Shown here piece by piece: positions 48,960 through 60,200 of a DNA stretch of 64,000 bases. A program made the position numbers and the translations under genes. Within the stretch, counting starts at the first letter, position 1. Each line of letters starts with the position of its first letter. The notes under the pieces are model-generated. The model had not been told where the DNA came from. It saw nothing but the letters and a program-made list of their open reading frames with translations, and searched no databases. The DNA is from Tamarix chinensis (taxonomy: Eukaryota; Streptophyta; Magnoliopsida; Caryophyllales; Tamaricaceae). Location of the stretch: the NCBI GenBank assembly GCA_030549775.1, contig CM060171.1, forward strand, positions 139,842,859-139,906,858. Direction: 5' to 3'.

Positions 48960-50560
48960 GTAGTTACACAATAAAGTCAGTGGAAAGGAAAATATAAAAG
49001 ATTCGAGGAAAAATAAAAAAAAAATCTTTCCGGATAGTCCTTTGTTCTTTACCCATTGAGTATGTCTCAAATAGTGCTTGTAAGCTAACCTATAAAGGTC
49101 ATTGTCCATTGGATAAATAGGGGTCCAAGAAAGGAATCATTTGATACTATAGTACTAAGTAACCCTTTATATGAGACTAATATGTAAGGCCACATGCAAC
49201 ACATCAGCTGTCACACAACAAACACATGAACATGGAGTTATAAATATATAAAATAAAATGCAATAATCATTCGAATAGCTACATGCATCAAGATCATATG
49301 TTATAAAGGCTCATTCACCTAGAAATAACATAACTTACCAAGTGGTGGATGATCTTTGTAGTATAATTATAGAGCCAACTTCATACTCAACCATACACAC
49401 CATCCACTCAACTCATAGGCAGGCCCATCAATATAATACCATACACAATCCATCTCGGTAAGTACCAAGGCTGCTACTATATCACATCAATAGATCATAA
49501 TAGTTCATTCATTATTATCTGAATTCAAGCCATTAGTGTCATAATTATTCATCTTTTGAGTTATATCCACATAGGTTTGGGGACCCCACTATTCTCACCG
49601 GTGGACTTATAAACCTAATACAACCCAGGGCAGCATGCTCCTAACAACTATTATGATCAGTGGACCGATAAATATAATACAATCCAGGACATAATGCTCC
49701 TAACCACTATTATAATCAATGGATCGGTAAATATAATACAATCCAAGGCATAATGCTCCTGACCACTATTATAACCGATGGACCAATACATATGGTCCCA
49801 ACCTATGTGGCGTTCCGCTATAAGTAATTAGTGTATTTCCATTTAATTATCACACAATTTCATTTTATTTACTCAAGAAGGAGATTATGAACCCGGAGAC
49901 ACAAAGGTAAACCAATCATACTGGCACATTAACACAGTATCCTACCGACTATCAACCCAGAGACATAAAGGTACCCTAGTTGCACTAGTACATGAAGGTA
50001 CACGGTACCCCACCGACAAGGATACCTAATCCATGAGTATGCATACCCCTCTAATTAGGTCTATAGAGCTAAATAGAGTAAGATGTAGGCTCTGGCTGGG
50101 GCACTAAGGCCACCAGCAAAATCCAAAACAATCATGGACTAAACTACGTCTTTAGAGTAACGACCCCTAAAGAGCCACCATTCCTAATCTCAATGTCTTC
50201 CAATTTAAGTATTAGTATCTTAATTAAGGTGACCATGAAAAGCACACATTAACCACATACTTAACCATTTTTATTTGTTTCCAATATTATGAAGTAATCA
50301 GAATCAGGATTATTGTCAATGTCAACATAAGTAGTCCACCAAGGCCATCCTAGGCTCTAACACTTACATTTAGACACATTAGGTCAAAATGACCAAAATG
50401 CCGCTAAGGCTAAAGCTACCTCTTTACCATCAACTTCCATCACATAATTCATTTTTATTTATCAATATGTCATAAAAGAGTAACACACCATAATTATACT
50501 ACTGATTATGAAGTTAAGTTACTCTCCAATGGTCCCAGTCAAGCATGAAGTTCATCGTTG
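48960..50560 (-). mobile_element. Second half of the split minus LTR, with one CCGGTGG block
   Basis: It continues the LTR that starts at 45125. It has the family words TCCGGATAG (49031), GTACTAAGTAACC (49160), a block of four eroded units at 49585-49800 (CCACTATT, then ACCGGTGGAC, GATCAGTGGACCGATA, AATCAATGGATCGGTA) and GCGTTCCGCTATAAGTAATTA (49808). No gene. It ends against a copia relic near 50560. Confidence 0.6.
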
Positions 50561-50609
50561 GGAAAAACAAGGATGATGACCTAACTGGTGTAGTCTTTCA
50601 ACCTAATTC

Positions 50610-51090
50610 AAGGATCCTAAATTTAAAGTGTGGAGGGATGAAAACAATCTTATCATGACTTAGTTGATTAGTTTGATGACAATTGAGATAGAAGAGAATT
50701 TCTTGCTCTAAAAAACAGCAAAGGAGATCTAGGATGCTCGAGAGATGCATTTTCAACCAATGATAACGCATATGAAATTTGTGAGGTGGAGAGCATTCTC
50801 TAAGATCTACAATAAGGAGAAAATTCTATCACTACCTATTTCATTACTCACACTCAGTACTGGTAGCAAATAGATGTTTTTGAGTCTCATGAATGGAAGT
50901 GTTCAGATGATAGTGCAAATTACAAGAAGATAATTGAAACCAAGTGCATCTTCAAGTTTTTAATGGGTCTTGATAAGTCCTTAGATGAGGTTCAAGGTAG
51001 AATTCTTGGGAATAAACCTCTAATAAGTCCGCAAGAGGTATTTTCTAAGGTATGTATAGAGAAGAGTAGCAGGGATAGAGATTATATATC
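50610..51090 (+). pseudogene. copia gag (UBN2-type) remnant
   Basis: Words in order, across frames: VWRDENNLIM, IEIEENFLL, KTAKEI, EWKCSDDSANYKKIIETKCI, FKFLMGLDKSLDEVQGRILG, NKPLISPQEVFSKV. This is the usual order of plant copia gag. The C-x-x-C zinc knuckle that should follow is missing; sequence resumes at about 51095 with pre-integrase wording. Confidence 0.75.
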
Positions 51091-51199
51091 TCTTTAACAC
51101 TGTTACTCTCTATTCTACCTTAGTTGTGCCAGATCTTTATTGCTATCTTATATCAGTTAGCAACTAACTAGTGACCTGTAGTGCGAAACTAAATTTTTT

Positions 51200-52250
51200 A
51201 TCAAATATTGTGTATATTAGGACTTGAGCTCAGGTAGGATGATTGACAATGCTAAGATTCATTTAGGCCTCTATCTTCTTAATGTGAGAACTTTATTACC
51301 CTACCCCTATTCTATTAAGAGTAAAGCTAATCCTCAATGCAGATCTAGCAATAGTCTTAAGTCTGTTTATCAGTTAAATAATGATAGTGCCATTATGATA
51401 TGGCACTTTAATTTAGTTCATCCTAATTTTTTATACATAAAATAATTGTTATCTTCTTTATTTATCAATAAAAATTCTCATCTATTTCATTGTGAAGTGT
51501 GTCAATTTGCTAAGCACATACAAAGCACTCATCCTCAACCCTACATACCAAGTCGTCCTTTTTCTCTTATCCATGGTGATATTTGGGGACCAAAGAGAAT
51601 CTCAAATATTATTGGTGCTCGGTGGATTTTACTATTAGTTGATGATCATACTAGCTTAAATTGGACTTTCCTTATGAAAGAAAATCTAAAGCCACTCATA
51701 TTGTCTAGTAGATCCTTGCCATGATCCAAAATCAATACAATACTAATATCCAAATTCTCAAGACAGATAATGCTAGAGATTTCTTTAATTCAAAATTAGA
51801 GTCATACCTTAATACCTATGGTATTGTTCGCAAGAGCCCATGCGTTGACACACCTCAACATAATGGTGTAGCTAAATGAAAGAATTGTCATACACTTGAA
51901 GTTGCACATTCCCTACTTTTTCAATCCAATGTTTTAAATAGATTTTGGGGTGAGGTGATCCTCATAGCTACATGCCTCAAAAATAGAATGCCTTCACGGG
52001 TCCTCAAATATAAATTACCAATGTAAATTATCCATCACCTTTATCCAACCTCTCAACTAGTATCCCAAATTCCTCCCAAACTCTTTGGCTACACTACATT
52101 TATCCATATTTACCCTCAAAATCGTGGCAAACTTGATATTTGTGCCCTTAAATGCATTTTTATAGGGTTTTCATCGAGTAAAAAAGGGGTACATGCTATT
52201 GTCATACTAATTGTAAATTCTACCCCACTATGGATGTGAAGTTCTTTTAA
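51200..52250 (+). pseudogene. copia GAG-pre-integrase and integrase remnant
   Basis: DLSSGRMIDNAK, then a W-H-F-N-L-V-H-P-N-F zinc-binding start, HCEVCQFAKHIQSTHPQPYI, LIHGDIWGP (first catalytic Asp), LLLVDDHTSLNWTFLMKE, and further on TDNARDFF (second Asp) and DTPQHNGVAK (the third catalytic position reads K where E is usual). Several stops. Open stretches at 51224-51445 and 51446-51724. Confidence 0.8.
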
Positions 52251-52769
52251 AATCAACTATATTTTTTTCCAATTATGTAGTTCAGGGGGAGAATAGTAAT
52301 CAAGCATTGCCAAATTGGGATTGGTCTACACTCATCGAGACCTATCCATCTCACTTTTCTCACTACAGCCTACTAGGTCCTCACTCACCAAATGCACAAC
52401 TTGAAACTCTTGAAATCAGTCCAATATCATCATCAACCGTCTATCCTAAACACCTCCATATCCCTGATGAAGAAATAAAATTTTACACAAGAAGAAAGAC
52501 TCAAATGCAGCCTGAATCAAGCAAGCAAAACTAAAAGGCTCTTCCCGACTCAATTGATATTGAGAGGACACAAGGCTAATTTTAGCCCACTATCAGGCGT
52601 AGAAAAAGTGGTAAAACATAATCTGGAGTTAGATCTGCCCATTGCTCAAAGGAAATGAGTTCAATCATGTACTTCACAGGTACATCTCTTACTCAAACCT
52701 ATCATAGAAATACCAAGCATTTGTAATGTCCTTGGATAGTATTATGATTCACATCTTAGTTTATGAAGT

Positions 52770-53460
52770 ACTATAGATTCCAGAATGGCGAACAACTACT
52801 CTAGAAGAATACAATGCACTCAAGAAGAAGGGGAAATGGATCTTAGCAAGCTTATCACCTATAAAAGGTCTGTGGGATGTAAATGGTTTTTTTCAATAAA
52901 ATAAAAGGCGTATGGCAGCATTGATAGATACAAAGCACGATTAGTAGCTAGAGGGTTTACCCGGACTTATGGAATTGATTATCAAGAGACATTTGCCCCT
53001 GTAGCCAAACTCAATACTATCCATGTGTTTGTATCTATTGTTGTAAATCAAGATTGACCACTATTCCAGCTTGATATGAAGAACACATTTCTAAATGGAA
53101 ACATGGCCGAGGAAGTCTATATGGATATACTAGCAAGCTTTGAAACTGAACAGACCAGAGGAAAGGTGTGCAAGCTAAAAAGGGCGTTGTATAGACTCAA
53201 ACAATCAACCCGTGCATGGTTTACTAGATTCACTAAGGTACTTAAGCAAGATGGTTATTCACAGTCTCAAGCTAACCATACATTATTCATTAAACAATTC
53301 ATTGATAAAAAAATTACGGTGTTAATTGTTTATGTTGATGATATAATTCTTACCGGGAATCACGAAGAAGAAATAGCAAGACTCAAACTCTTGTTATCCA
53401 AAGAGATTGAAATAAAAAAACGTAGGACAGTTAAGATATTTCCTGAGAATGGAGGTGGCT
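52770..53460 (+). pseudogene. copia reverse transcriptase remnant
   Basis: Opens with WRTTTLEEYNALKKKGKW. After a damaged stretch it is open from 53076 to 53462: EVYMDILASFETEQTRGKVC, KRALYRLKQSTRAWFTRFTK, then LIVYVDDIILTGN with the Y-V-D-D active site intact. The expected F-L-N-G word is present. After E-I-E-I-K-K the frame is lost. A short RNase H tail with YVPSKQ, a stop and VADILTRLCF follows at about 53598-53655. Confidence 0.85.
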
Positions 53461-53725
53461 AGATCTCATAAAGAAATTTTAGTCACACAATGTAAGTGTG
53501 TTTTGGACCTCCTACATGAAATAGGTATAATAGATGTCAGCTGGTTGAGACTCCTATGGAACCTAACATAAAATTAATGCATGATAAGATGATATCTATC
53601 AGCTATGTGCCCTCTAAGCAATAAGTAGCAGATATCTTGACAAGGCTCTGTTTTGACCCAATTTGACTAAATTAAGCTCTAAGCTTGGTCTAACAAACAC
53701 ATATACCACCTAGTTTGAGGGCGAG

Positions 53726-53967
53726 TGCAGGAAAACAAACCATTCAGGTGTTAATCACCCATATCTATGCAAATATCTAGGAGCTAGTGAGAAAATTATT
53801 ATCTAGAAAATATCTGTTTATTTTTCTATTATGATAAGCTCCTATTTTGTAGGAGAAAGTTAATGAGTCACTATATATATATTCATGTAATCTCTAGTTA
53901 GCATGATTGATAATTATTAATAAGATTTAATGGGAGAAACTCTTCCTAATTTTCTCTCAACTGTACA
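53726..53967 (+). repeat. 3' LTR of the copia relic
   Basis: It begins TGCAGGAAAAC immediately after the purine tract TTGAGGGCGAG and ends CAACTGTACA. A TATA stretch (53868-53880) lies in its middle. About 240 bp. No partner LTR remains, so age cannot be judged. Confidence 0.6.
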
Positions 53968-54516
53968 CACCTGTGAGAAAATGGTATCCCTCAAATGAAT
54001 GAAGCAAATGAAAATGTTAGCATAGTAAATTCATGGGGATGTACTACTTGGAATTGAAAGAAAATGAACACAGAAGCAATGATAATATGTATTCTGCGTG
54101 CGTTTTGAATTCCAGCAATAGTGTGTTACAATCACAGGACTACTTTAATTTTCATTTCATATGTTGAGTCAATTACAATAATAAAGTGTTCTGAATCTTT
54201 TGACGTCAAACGAACAACTAGCTTTGTTATGTCCTCATGCATTTTGAGCAACACAAAAAGTCACTCATTGTATGAAACTGAAGCTTTTAATGTTGAAATT
54301 ATACGTACGTGTATAGCAAGAGAACAAAAAAGACATGCACAACTTCAGAAAATGTGGTGTTTCTCTTACGACAACGAATACTGCATGGCTCAACTTGCAA
54401 CTTAAACATATCTCTTACGTAACGGAAAAACAATTTAATAACCGACTCTATATGAAATAGGAAGAGGTGAAAAGAAAATAAAGAGATGAGACGGTAAGTT
54501 CACAATTCTAAAAGAG
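53968..54516. other. Spacer between copia relic and F-box gene
   Basis: A 94-codon open stretch (54121-54405) has no motif. The part next to 54516 is probably the 3' untranslated region of the minus-strand F-box gene. Confidence 0.4.
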
Positions 54517-55917
54517 TTAATTAAATGTAACACACGGCGAGCGCGCGAGAGGGGTTGGGAACCACTGGTGGAGGAGTGGTGGGATTCCTATGGTGTAATA
54601 GACGATCGGACCACGATCGATAGGTGGAGTAGGTAGTCCGACAGTCTTCAATTTTCCAGTACGCAGGTTGATTAGATAAATGTAGTTGAGTATATGCAGG
54701 AAGAAGATATCGCCGTCATAGGGTTGGAAAGACAGGAAACCAAAACCTCGTGTCCAAAGTTCACGATCAAAGAACTTGGAAACTTGGACCAGATGCACCA
54801 AACGCCACACCCCTCCTGCCCCACCAGTCTCACTCTCATCAAGTTCCCAGATTTTCAGAGCACGTTCAGTAACACGGTGGTCGATGATTAGACGGATGTG
54901 ACCTCCGGTCACTCCGAATCCTAGCAACTCACATCTGCTCGTACCGACAGGAAAATCCCCTTCGCCAGGAGGTAAACCGATGGTACGGGTAAGCCGTAGG
55001 CGGCCATCGTCGTCCACAACAAGCCCAAAGGGATTTAGACACACAATCGAGGGGCCATTGAACCAATAAAGCATGCCATTGTGGTAGATAATGGGGAAGT
55101 GGAATATGTAACGGTTCAGCAAGAAAGGATACCATTTAACAATGTGCTCTGTCCACCGCTTCGATTCGGAACAGAAGATATGAACAGAAAATTCGTCACT
55201 TGATACATCATCTAATACATATGGTCCATACCCACGAGTTGCACTATATTTTGCGGGCGTAGTAATGGTAACCTCGTTACCATCGCGGTCAATCGCGCCA
55301 ATCGGAATTCGGACGACTTTGAATCTAAGACAGTTGGTGCGATGATCCCATTGAGACAAGAGGCCAGCACCGTACACTGTTGATTCACGGCTTCCACAGA
55401 GAGGAGCACTGGGAAGGCCGATCCAGCGCCGGGAGTGTAGGTTGACCAAATAATAAACGCCGAAACGAGAGAGAAGAAGCAGGTCATGGCACGACGCCTC
55501 AGCCTGAACCCAGAGAGGCGGCTCCTTGGGAACTCGATACTCTGGCAGTGGTAACGCTAGAAAGTCGAGGTCAAGATGGTGGACTGTGCGCCTACTAATG
55601 TTGTCAATAATTCTCCGCGGGGACGGTTCGGTCTTTACCATGCGGCAGGGATGGCTGGGAAAAGCAAGGACTCCTGGATGGCACTGCCTCGTTAATTGTG
55701 GAAAGTTGACATGCTTGAGGAGGACGGGGATCTTCCACTTGAATATTACAGTGCAGGAATTTGGGGCTCCGTGGTGGGCGGTGTAGCGGGTGATAAAATA
55801 GCCGCCAGAGATGAGGGAGTTCCAACGTTTGCACACTGGCTTGCATCGGATAGTAGATTTACTATGTGGGAGTCGTATTAGGATCTCTACCAATATGTCG
55901 TCCCCAACGCAGCTCAA
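54517..55917 (-). CDS. F-box protein gene, N-terminus interrupted by a stop
   Basis: Single-exon gene encoding a putative substrate-recruiting subunit of an SCF ubiquitin ligase. The F-box is at the very start (VGDDILVEILIRLPHSKSTI, then RCKPVCKRWNSLIS), about residues 4-37, with Leu-Pro, the C-K-x-V-C-K-R-W core and L-I-S intact. The remaining 420 residues look like a plant F-box-associated beta-propeller region, with W-x-G-L-P, a Y-G-x-G-L word, WFNGPSIVCLNPFGLVV, and a C-terminal Y-L-I-N-L-R-T-G-K-L word. The open frame starts at a TTG (55917), with no usable ATG near it. In the same frame an ATG lies at 56019 (MNSELRRCKRKASLL...), followed after 26 codons by TAA at 55941-55939. So this is either a recent nonsense allele or a gene using a non-AUG start. 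Target unknown. Confidence 0.85.
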   Translation of the reverse strand: MSCVGDDILVEILIRLPHSKSTIRCKPVCKRWNSLISGGYFITRYTAHHGAPNSCTVIFKWKIPVLLKHVNFPQLTRQCHPGVLAFPSHPCRMVKTEPSPRRIIDNISRRTVHHLDLDFLALPLPEYRVPKEPPLWVQAEASCHDLLLLSRFGVYYLVNLHSRRWIGLPSAPLCGSRESTVYGAGLLSQWDHRTNCLRFKVVRIPIGAIDRDGNEVTITTPAKYSATRGYGPYVLDDVSSDEFSVHIFCSESKRWTEHIVKWYPFLLNRYIFHFPIIYHNGMLYWFNGPSIVCLNPFGLVVDDDGRLRLTRTIGLPPGEGDFPVGTSRCELLGFGVTGGHIRLIIDHRVTERALKIWELDESETGGAGGVWRLVHLVQVSKFFDRELWTRGFGFLSFQPYDGDIFFLHILNYIYLINLRTGKLKTVGLPTPPIDRGPIVYYTIGIPPLLHQWFPTPLARSPCVTFN

Positions 55918-56019
55918 CTGGGACTCCAGTTCCTCCTCTTATGCTTTGCTTTCTCTCTCGTCCTGCTCAACCGTCAGTAGACTTGCCTTCCTCTTGCATC
56001 GCCTGAGCTCCGAATTCAT
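55918..56019 (-). other. In-frame upstream segment of the F-box gene with premature TAA
   Basis: ATG at 56019-56017, 26 codons rich in Arg, Lys and Glu (ending RESKA), then TAA at 55941-55939, then seven more codons (EEELESQ) leading straight into the F-box frame. A charged N-terminal tail before the F-box is common in this family, so the upstream ATG is the likely ancestral start. Confidence 0.6.
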
Positions 56020-57880
56020 GGCTGCCTAGCCCTGCGTCTTTTTTATTTTCGTCTATTGTGGGTGGTGTGTGTGTCCCTAATTATACTAATTAGGGTTACC
56101 AATTAGGGCCGTTGATGACATTCAGATATTCCACATCCGAAGAGATAAATAATCCATTTGATTTTTTTTATAAAATTAAATATCCAATCTGATTAATAAA
56201 AAAGTGAAACAAATTAGATATTTGATCCAATAAATATAAATAATGTTCAATTAAAAAAATTATATTTATATTTTTTTTAATAATTTTTATTTTATATATA
56301 TATATATATAATTTTTACTTCATTTATTATTTGGGCTAAAATTTAATTTAGTTGAAATTATATTTTTAATATAATTTATTTTTAGATCAGATAGAATTCA
56401 ATTAAATATTGTGATGCAGTTTTAACATTAAATATTTATTGAGCTAGCTAGATATTTGCATAGCGTATCGAATTTTTGCTCAGTAGATCAGATAATATAA
56501 AATATGTATGTGATTTGATGGTTTTTTTATATTTTAAATTTTATACGTATAATATCGGTTATATTTGATATTCTATCCAAAAATTCGGATATCGAAAGTT
56601 TCAAATCATATATCAAATATTATTTTCAGATATTTGAAATATTAGATGTTTGAACCATGAACAACCCTAGTAGTAGTATACGCCTTCGACGCTCGAGATT
56701 TTTGAATCGGATTGGCAACTTTGTATCCGCGAAACGTTTGCGTCAGAAAATTTCAGAGTAAATTAAAATTAAATTAAGTTAATATTTACCCTAATCTATT
56801 ATATGTTAAATTTGAAAATATTCTCAAATAAATATTTTTTCTTACTTTGGAATTACAAAATGAAAAAATATTCTTAAATAGTCAAGCAAAAATATTACAA
56901 GCAAACATAACGATAAGTGCAAGAAAAGTTAAAACGTAAGAGTTATCTAATATCTATAGGAGGGATATTGAAGAGGTGGAAAGCTATACAGTAGAGTGTA
57001 ACATATATGAGTCAAGCAATAGGCAATAAAGTTAGGCATGCATCATACGACCATAAGCAAAGCTCTTTAGCAGGTTCCAACAAACCTCAATGATAGGCAT
57101 ATAATGATAATGATAAAGGGAATGACCATTGATGTGTTTTACAACAGCAAGGGTATCTAATACATAATGCTAAATAATTAGGTCGTGATTAATGGAAGGA
57201 GGTGGATTTAAGGTCAAATACCATTAAAAATTGAAAGTGAGAGAGATGAGAAGTGATAAGTTGCATTTGATCTTCAAGAAGCCCTTGAGATCAAACACCA
57301 CTATAGGTTTCAACTACAAGAGATAAAGTTTGTAAGATTTTGAAAGAAATGAGGTAATACTCTTCACTCAAGTACTAAATGTGTGTATGTGTATGTTCAA
57401 ATACCATAAGGTAGCCAAATGGAATCTCCTTTTGTCATTCACTAGGAACTACACTTATTGAGGGTATGTGAGTTCCTAAAAGACATAATTACCCTTACAT
57501 GGCTAACTTAGTTCCTAACTAGATATTTATCTAATAGAGTTAACTAAATTAGTTAGGGTGTACCTAGAAGAAAATCAACTCATATATGTCCTAGAGCTAA
57601 CTTTTCAAAAATGCAAGAAAGAAAAAAGGATTTCTCAATGTTCCCTATATCTAATCGGGAGGGATACAAGAAAGATAGCTGCATAGGAAATGTAGAAATT
57701 ACAAATAAATAGACAAGGTTTTTAACTATATATGCTAAGCAAAATTAGGAAAAATCTCGCTTCTCATACCCCTAATTCTAGTTGATTTGGACTATTGATG
57801 GGAGGGTTGTTTTCTATCTTAATTTAAGCTAAATTAAGGAATTGAAAATTAGCAAAAACCTTATAGAATACTTACACACC
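56020..57880. other. Upstream flank of the F-box gene and AT-rich spacer
   Basis: It contains a (TA)n tract (56295-56311) and repeated GATATTTGA/ATATCCGA-like words (56110-56660). 57100-57880 may be the end of the gypsy relic that follows, but I recognise nothing coding in it. Confidence 0.35.
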
Positions 57881-57882
57881 TG

Positions 57883-59510
57883 TTACCCTCCTCCATCCCC
57901 CGTTTCCTTCTTATTTTGTGTAAAATTGAGCCTAAAATGTGGTTGTTTGTTATTACTAATTTTTGGTGCATAAGGTTGGACATGTGAGCCATATTTTAGC
58001 CACATAAATTTTGGGAAAAAAAGGTAGTGTCTTGCATGGCTTGCATGGTTGAACAAATTTATTGATTTTGTCCAAGTTAGAAGGTTTTTGTGGCCTTCAA
58101 ACTTAGAAAAATTAATAGGTAACCATGCATCACTTGTAGGGAATACTTTTTCATCATCCTCCTCCTCTTGGAAAGGACCTTCCTCGTCTTCATATGGCTC
58201 ATCATATAAATAAAGAAATAGATCTCCCACATTAAATGTGTTTGAAATATTCCCCATTTCTTATCGAAGCTCAAGCCTATGTGCATTGTTACCAATTTTC
58301 TATAGGACTTTAAATGGTCCATGACTCCTTGGCATAACTTATTTCATTCCAATTCTTGTTTGTCTTCCTTTTATTCATCTCATTAACCATCAATTATAGA
58401 CCTCACTTATTCATATACTTTCTTGAATACTTTAGCCATATTTTTCGCTTCAAAATTAGTTTGTGTCTCAAGGAGGAGATGTATGAGATCATTGGTAGTG
58501 GAGGGATTTTCTCCATATACCACTTCAAAAGGAGAATGACCTGTAGCATATGTAGGGGTGATTGTAAGCAAACTCTACATGAATAAGTTTGGTGTCCCAA
58601 TCCCTTAAGCATTTGTGAACCAATATCCTCAAAAGCATAATGATGGTGTGATTTGTAACTTCTGCTTGACCATTTGTTTGTGGATGATAGGATATACTAA
58701 AAAGAAACTTTTTCCACCAATCTTCATAATGTCTTCTAGCAATAACTAAGAAACTTGGTGTCCTTATCAGAAACAATTGTTTTAGGGATACGATGCAACC
58801 TAACTATTTCCTTGAAGTATAGATTAGCAATGTAAGATGCATCATTTATCTTATTACATAGGACAAAAATGTGCAATCTTAGAAATTTGATCTACCATCA
58901 CCATAATGGCAACATTTTTCCTTCAAGTTCTAGGCAAAGCCACTATGAAGTTCATAGATACATAATTCCAAGGTTGATGTGGGATAGGCAATCGAGTGTA
59001 AAGTCCTTAGTGGATGTGGGATAGGCAATCGAGTGTAAAGTCCTTAATGGGAGTAACTTTTGGAATTTTAGCAAGTGGAGCACCTTTCTACTGTTGACTA
59101 AACATCTCCTACCATCCTAGGCTAATAAAAGTGATACTAGAGTACATCACATGTTTTGTTAATACCAAAATGCCCTACTAATACTCCTTCATGCACTTAT
59201 CTAATCAGCGGCTCTTTGATGGAACACCCGAGGATGCACAACTTGTTACTCTTGAAGTGAAAGCCTTCTTGAATCATGTAGATTTCTCAGAACTTGACTT
59301 GATCTTCAAAGAAGCTTGAAAATTCTTCATCATTTTTGTAGATTTCCTTTAAACATCTAAACCCTAAGACTCTTACCTCTAACAATGATAGCATGAAATA
59401 CCTTCTAAAAAGGGCATCTACTACAACCTTGGTTTTTTTCACTCTTATGCTTAGCTACAAATGAGAAGGATTGCAAAAACTCTATCCATTTAACATTTCT
59501 TTCTTGTAGT
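57883..59510 (-). pseudogene. Ty3/gypsy RNase H end and integrase relic
   Basis: Minus-strand order, from high coordinates: K-V-V-V-D-A-L-F-R-R (end of RNase H), IYMIQEGFHFKSNKLC, H-E-G-V-L-V-G-H-F-G (zinc-finger His), YHFY-PRMVGDV and C-S-T-C (zinc-finger Cys), GLYTRLPIP, then FLIRTPSFL, FSISYHPQTNGQAEVTNHTI (the H-P-Q-T-D-G-Q-x-E block with the catalytic Glu) and HVEFAYNHPY. Lower down, open stretches at 58257-57883 include TFNVGDLFLY and GPFQEEEDDE, matching the acidic end after the integrase C-terminal domain in this clade. Stops and shifts are frequent. It is cut at 59510 by an LTR; earlier gag/RT parts would lie beyond it. Confidence 0.82.
58976..59049. repeat. 37-bp tandem duplication inside the integrase relic
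   Basis: GATGTGGGATAGGCAATCG at 58976 is repeated at 59013; the two 37-base units differ at one position (TTAGTG versus TTAATG). Near-identity in otherwise worn DNA suggests a recent duplication. Confidence 0.95.
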
Positions 59511-60200
59511 AAAATGTAACACCCCCAAATTTACTACTGAAAAATTTCGTTTAAATCAAAAGGTTTAGCGGAAGCGAAAGAATTAAAACCGTAAACTTGG
59601 GGGTATTACCGCCACACTTAGTACCAGACCGGTTCATTCCTACCGTTCCGGCACTAAGTGCTAAGGCTAAAACCGATCATGAATAAGTACGAAGTATCAT
59701 AAAATGCAAGACGACATTTAGCATAAATCATTAATAAGATATAAGTCAAACAGAAGTTTGAATACGATTCAGGATTACAACCCCATAATACTTTTTTTTT
59801 CTTTAAAAACGGGAAACGTAATACAAAATATAGCTAACAAAACAATCCCCAAAAAGAATCAGCATCCGGATTGCCTACTCACTCAAGTCAAGCCTTCCAC
59901 CCCAAAATAGTAACCGATCAAACCTGCATAGGAGGTCTGCTCCCCACCATTGGTGGATCATCACAGGACCCATTCAATCAAGGTAGTATCAGTACGGGTC
60001 CAATACTGAGTAAGGGCGCTGGTGCGCTAAGGCCAAGCATACAATCATACCACATAGCACACATTGCACGATCATATAGACAACAAGCGATAACATACAA
60101 GATAAGGCTTGAGTACTTTCCGGTGACTTATTCTTTATCCTCGTTAATAATATGTCCATTTCACACATATTCTTTAATAATCCATGTAAGTGCGGGAGCC

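Larger units (their letters stand above)
50560..53967 (+). mobile_element. Ty1/copia retrotransposon relic
   Basis: Plus-strand order gag, integrase, reverse transcriptase, RNase H tail, polypurine tract and 3' LTR identifies the copia superfamily (integrase before RT). No 5' LTR or primer site is seen, and the zinc knuckle plus protease are deleted. It lies against the end of a gypsy-family LTR. Stops and frame changes are present throughout. The best-preserved piece is the RT. Confidence 0.85.
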
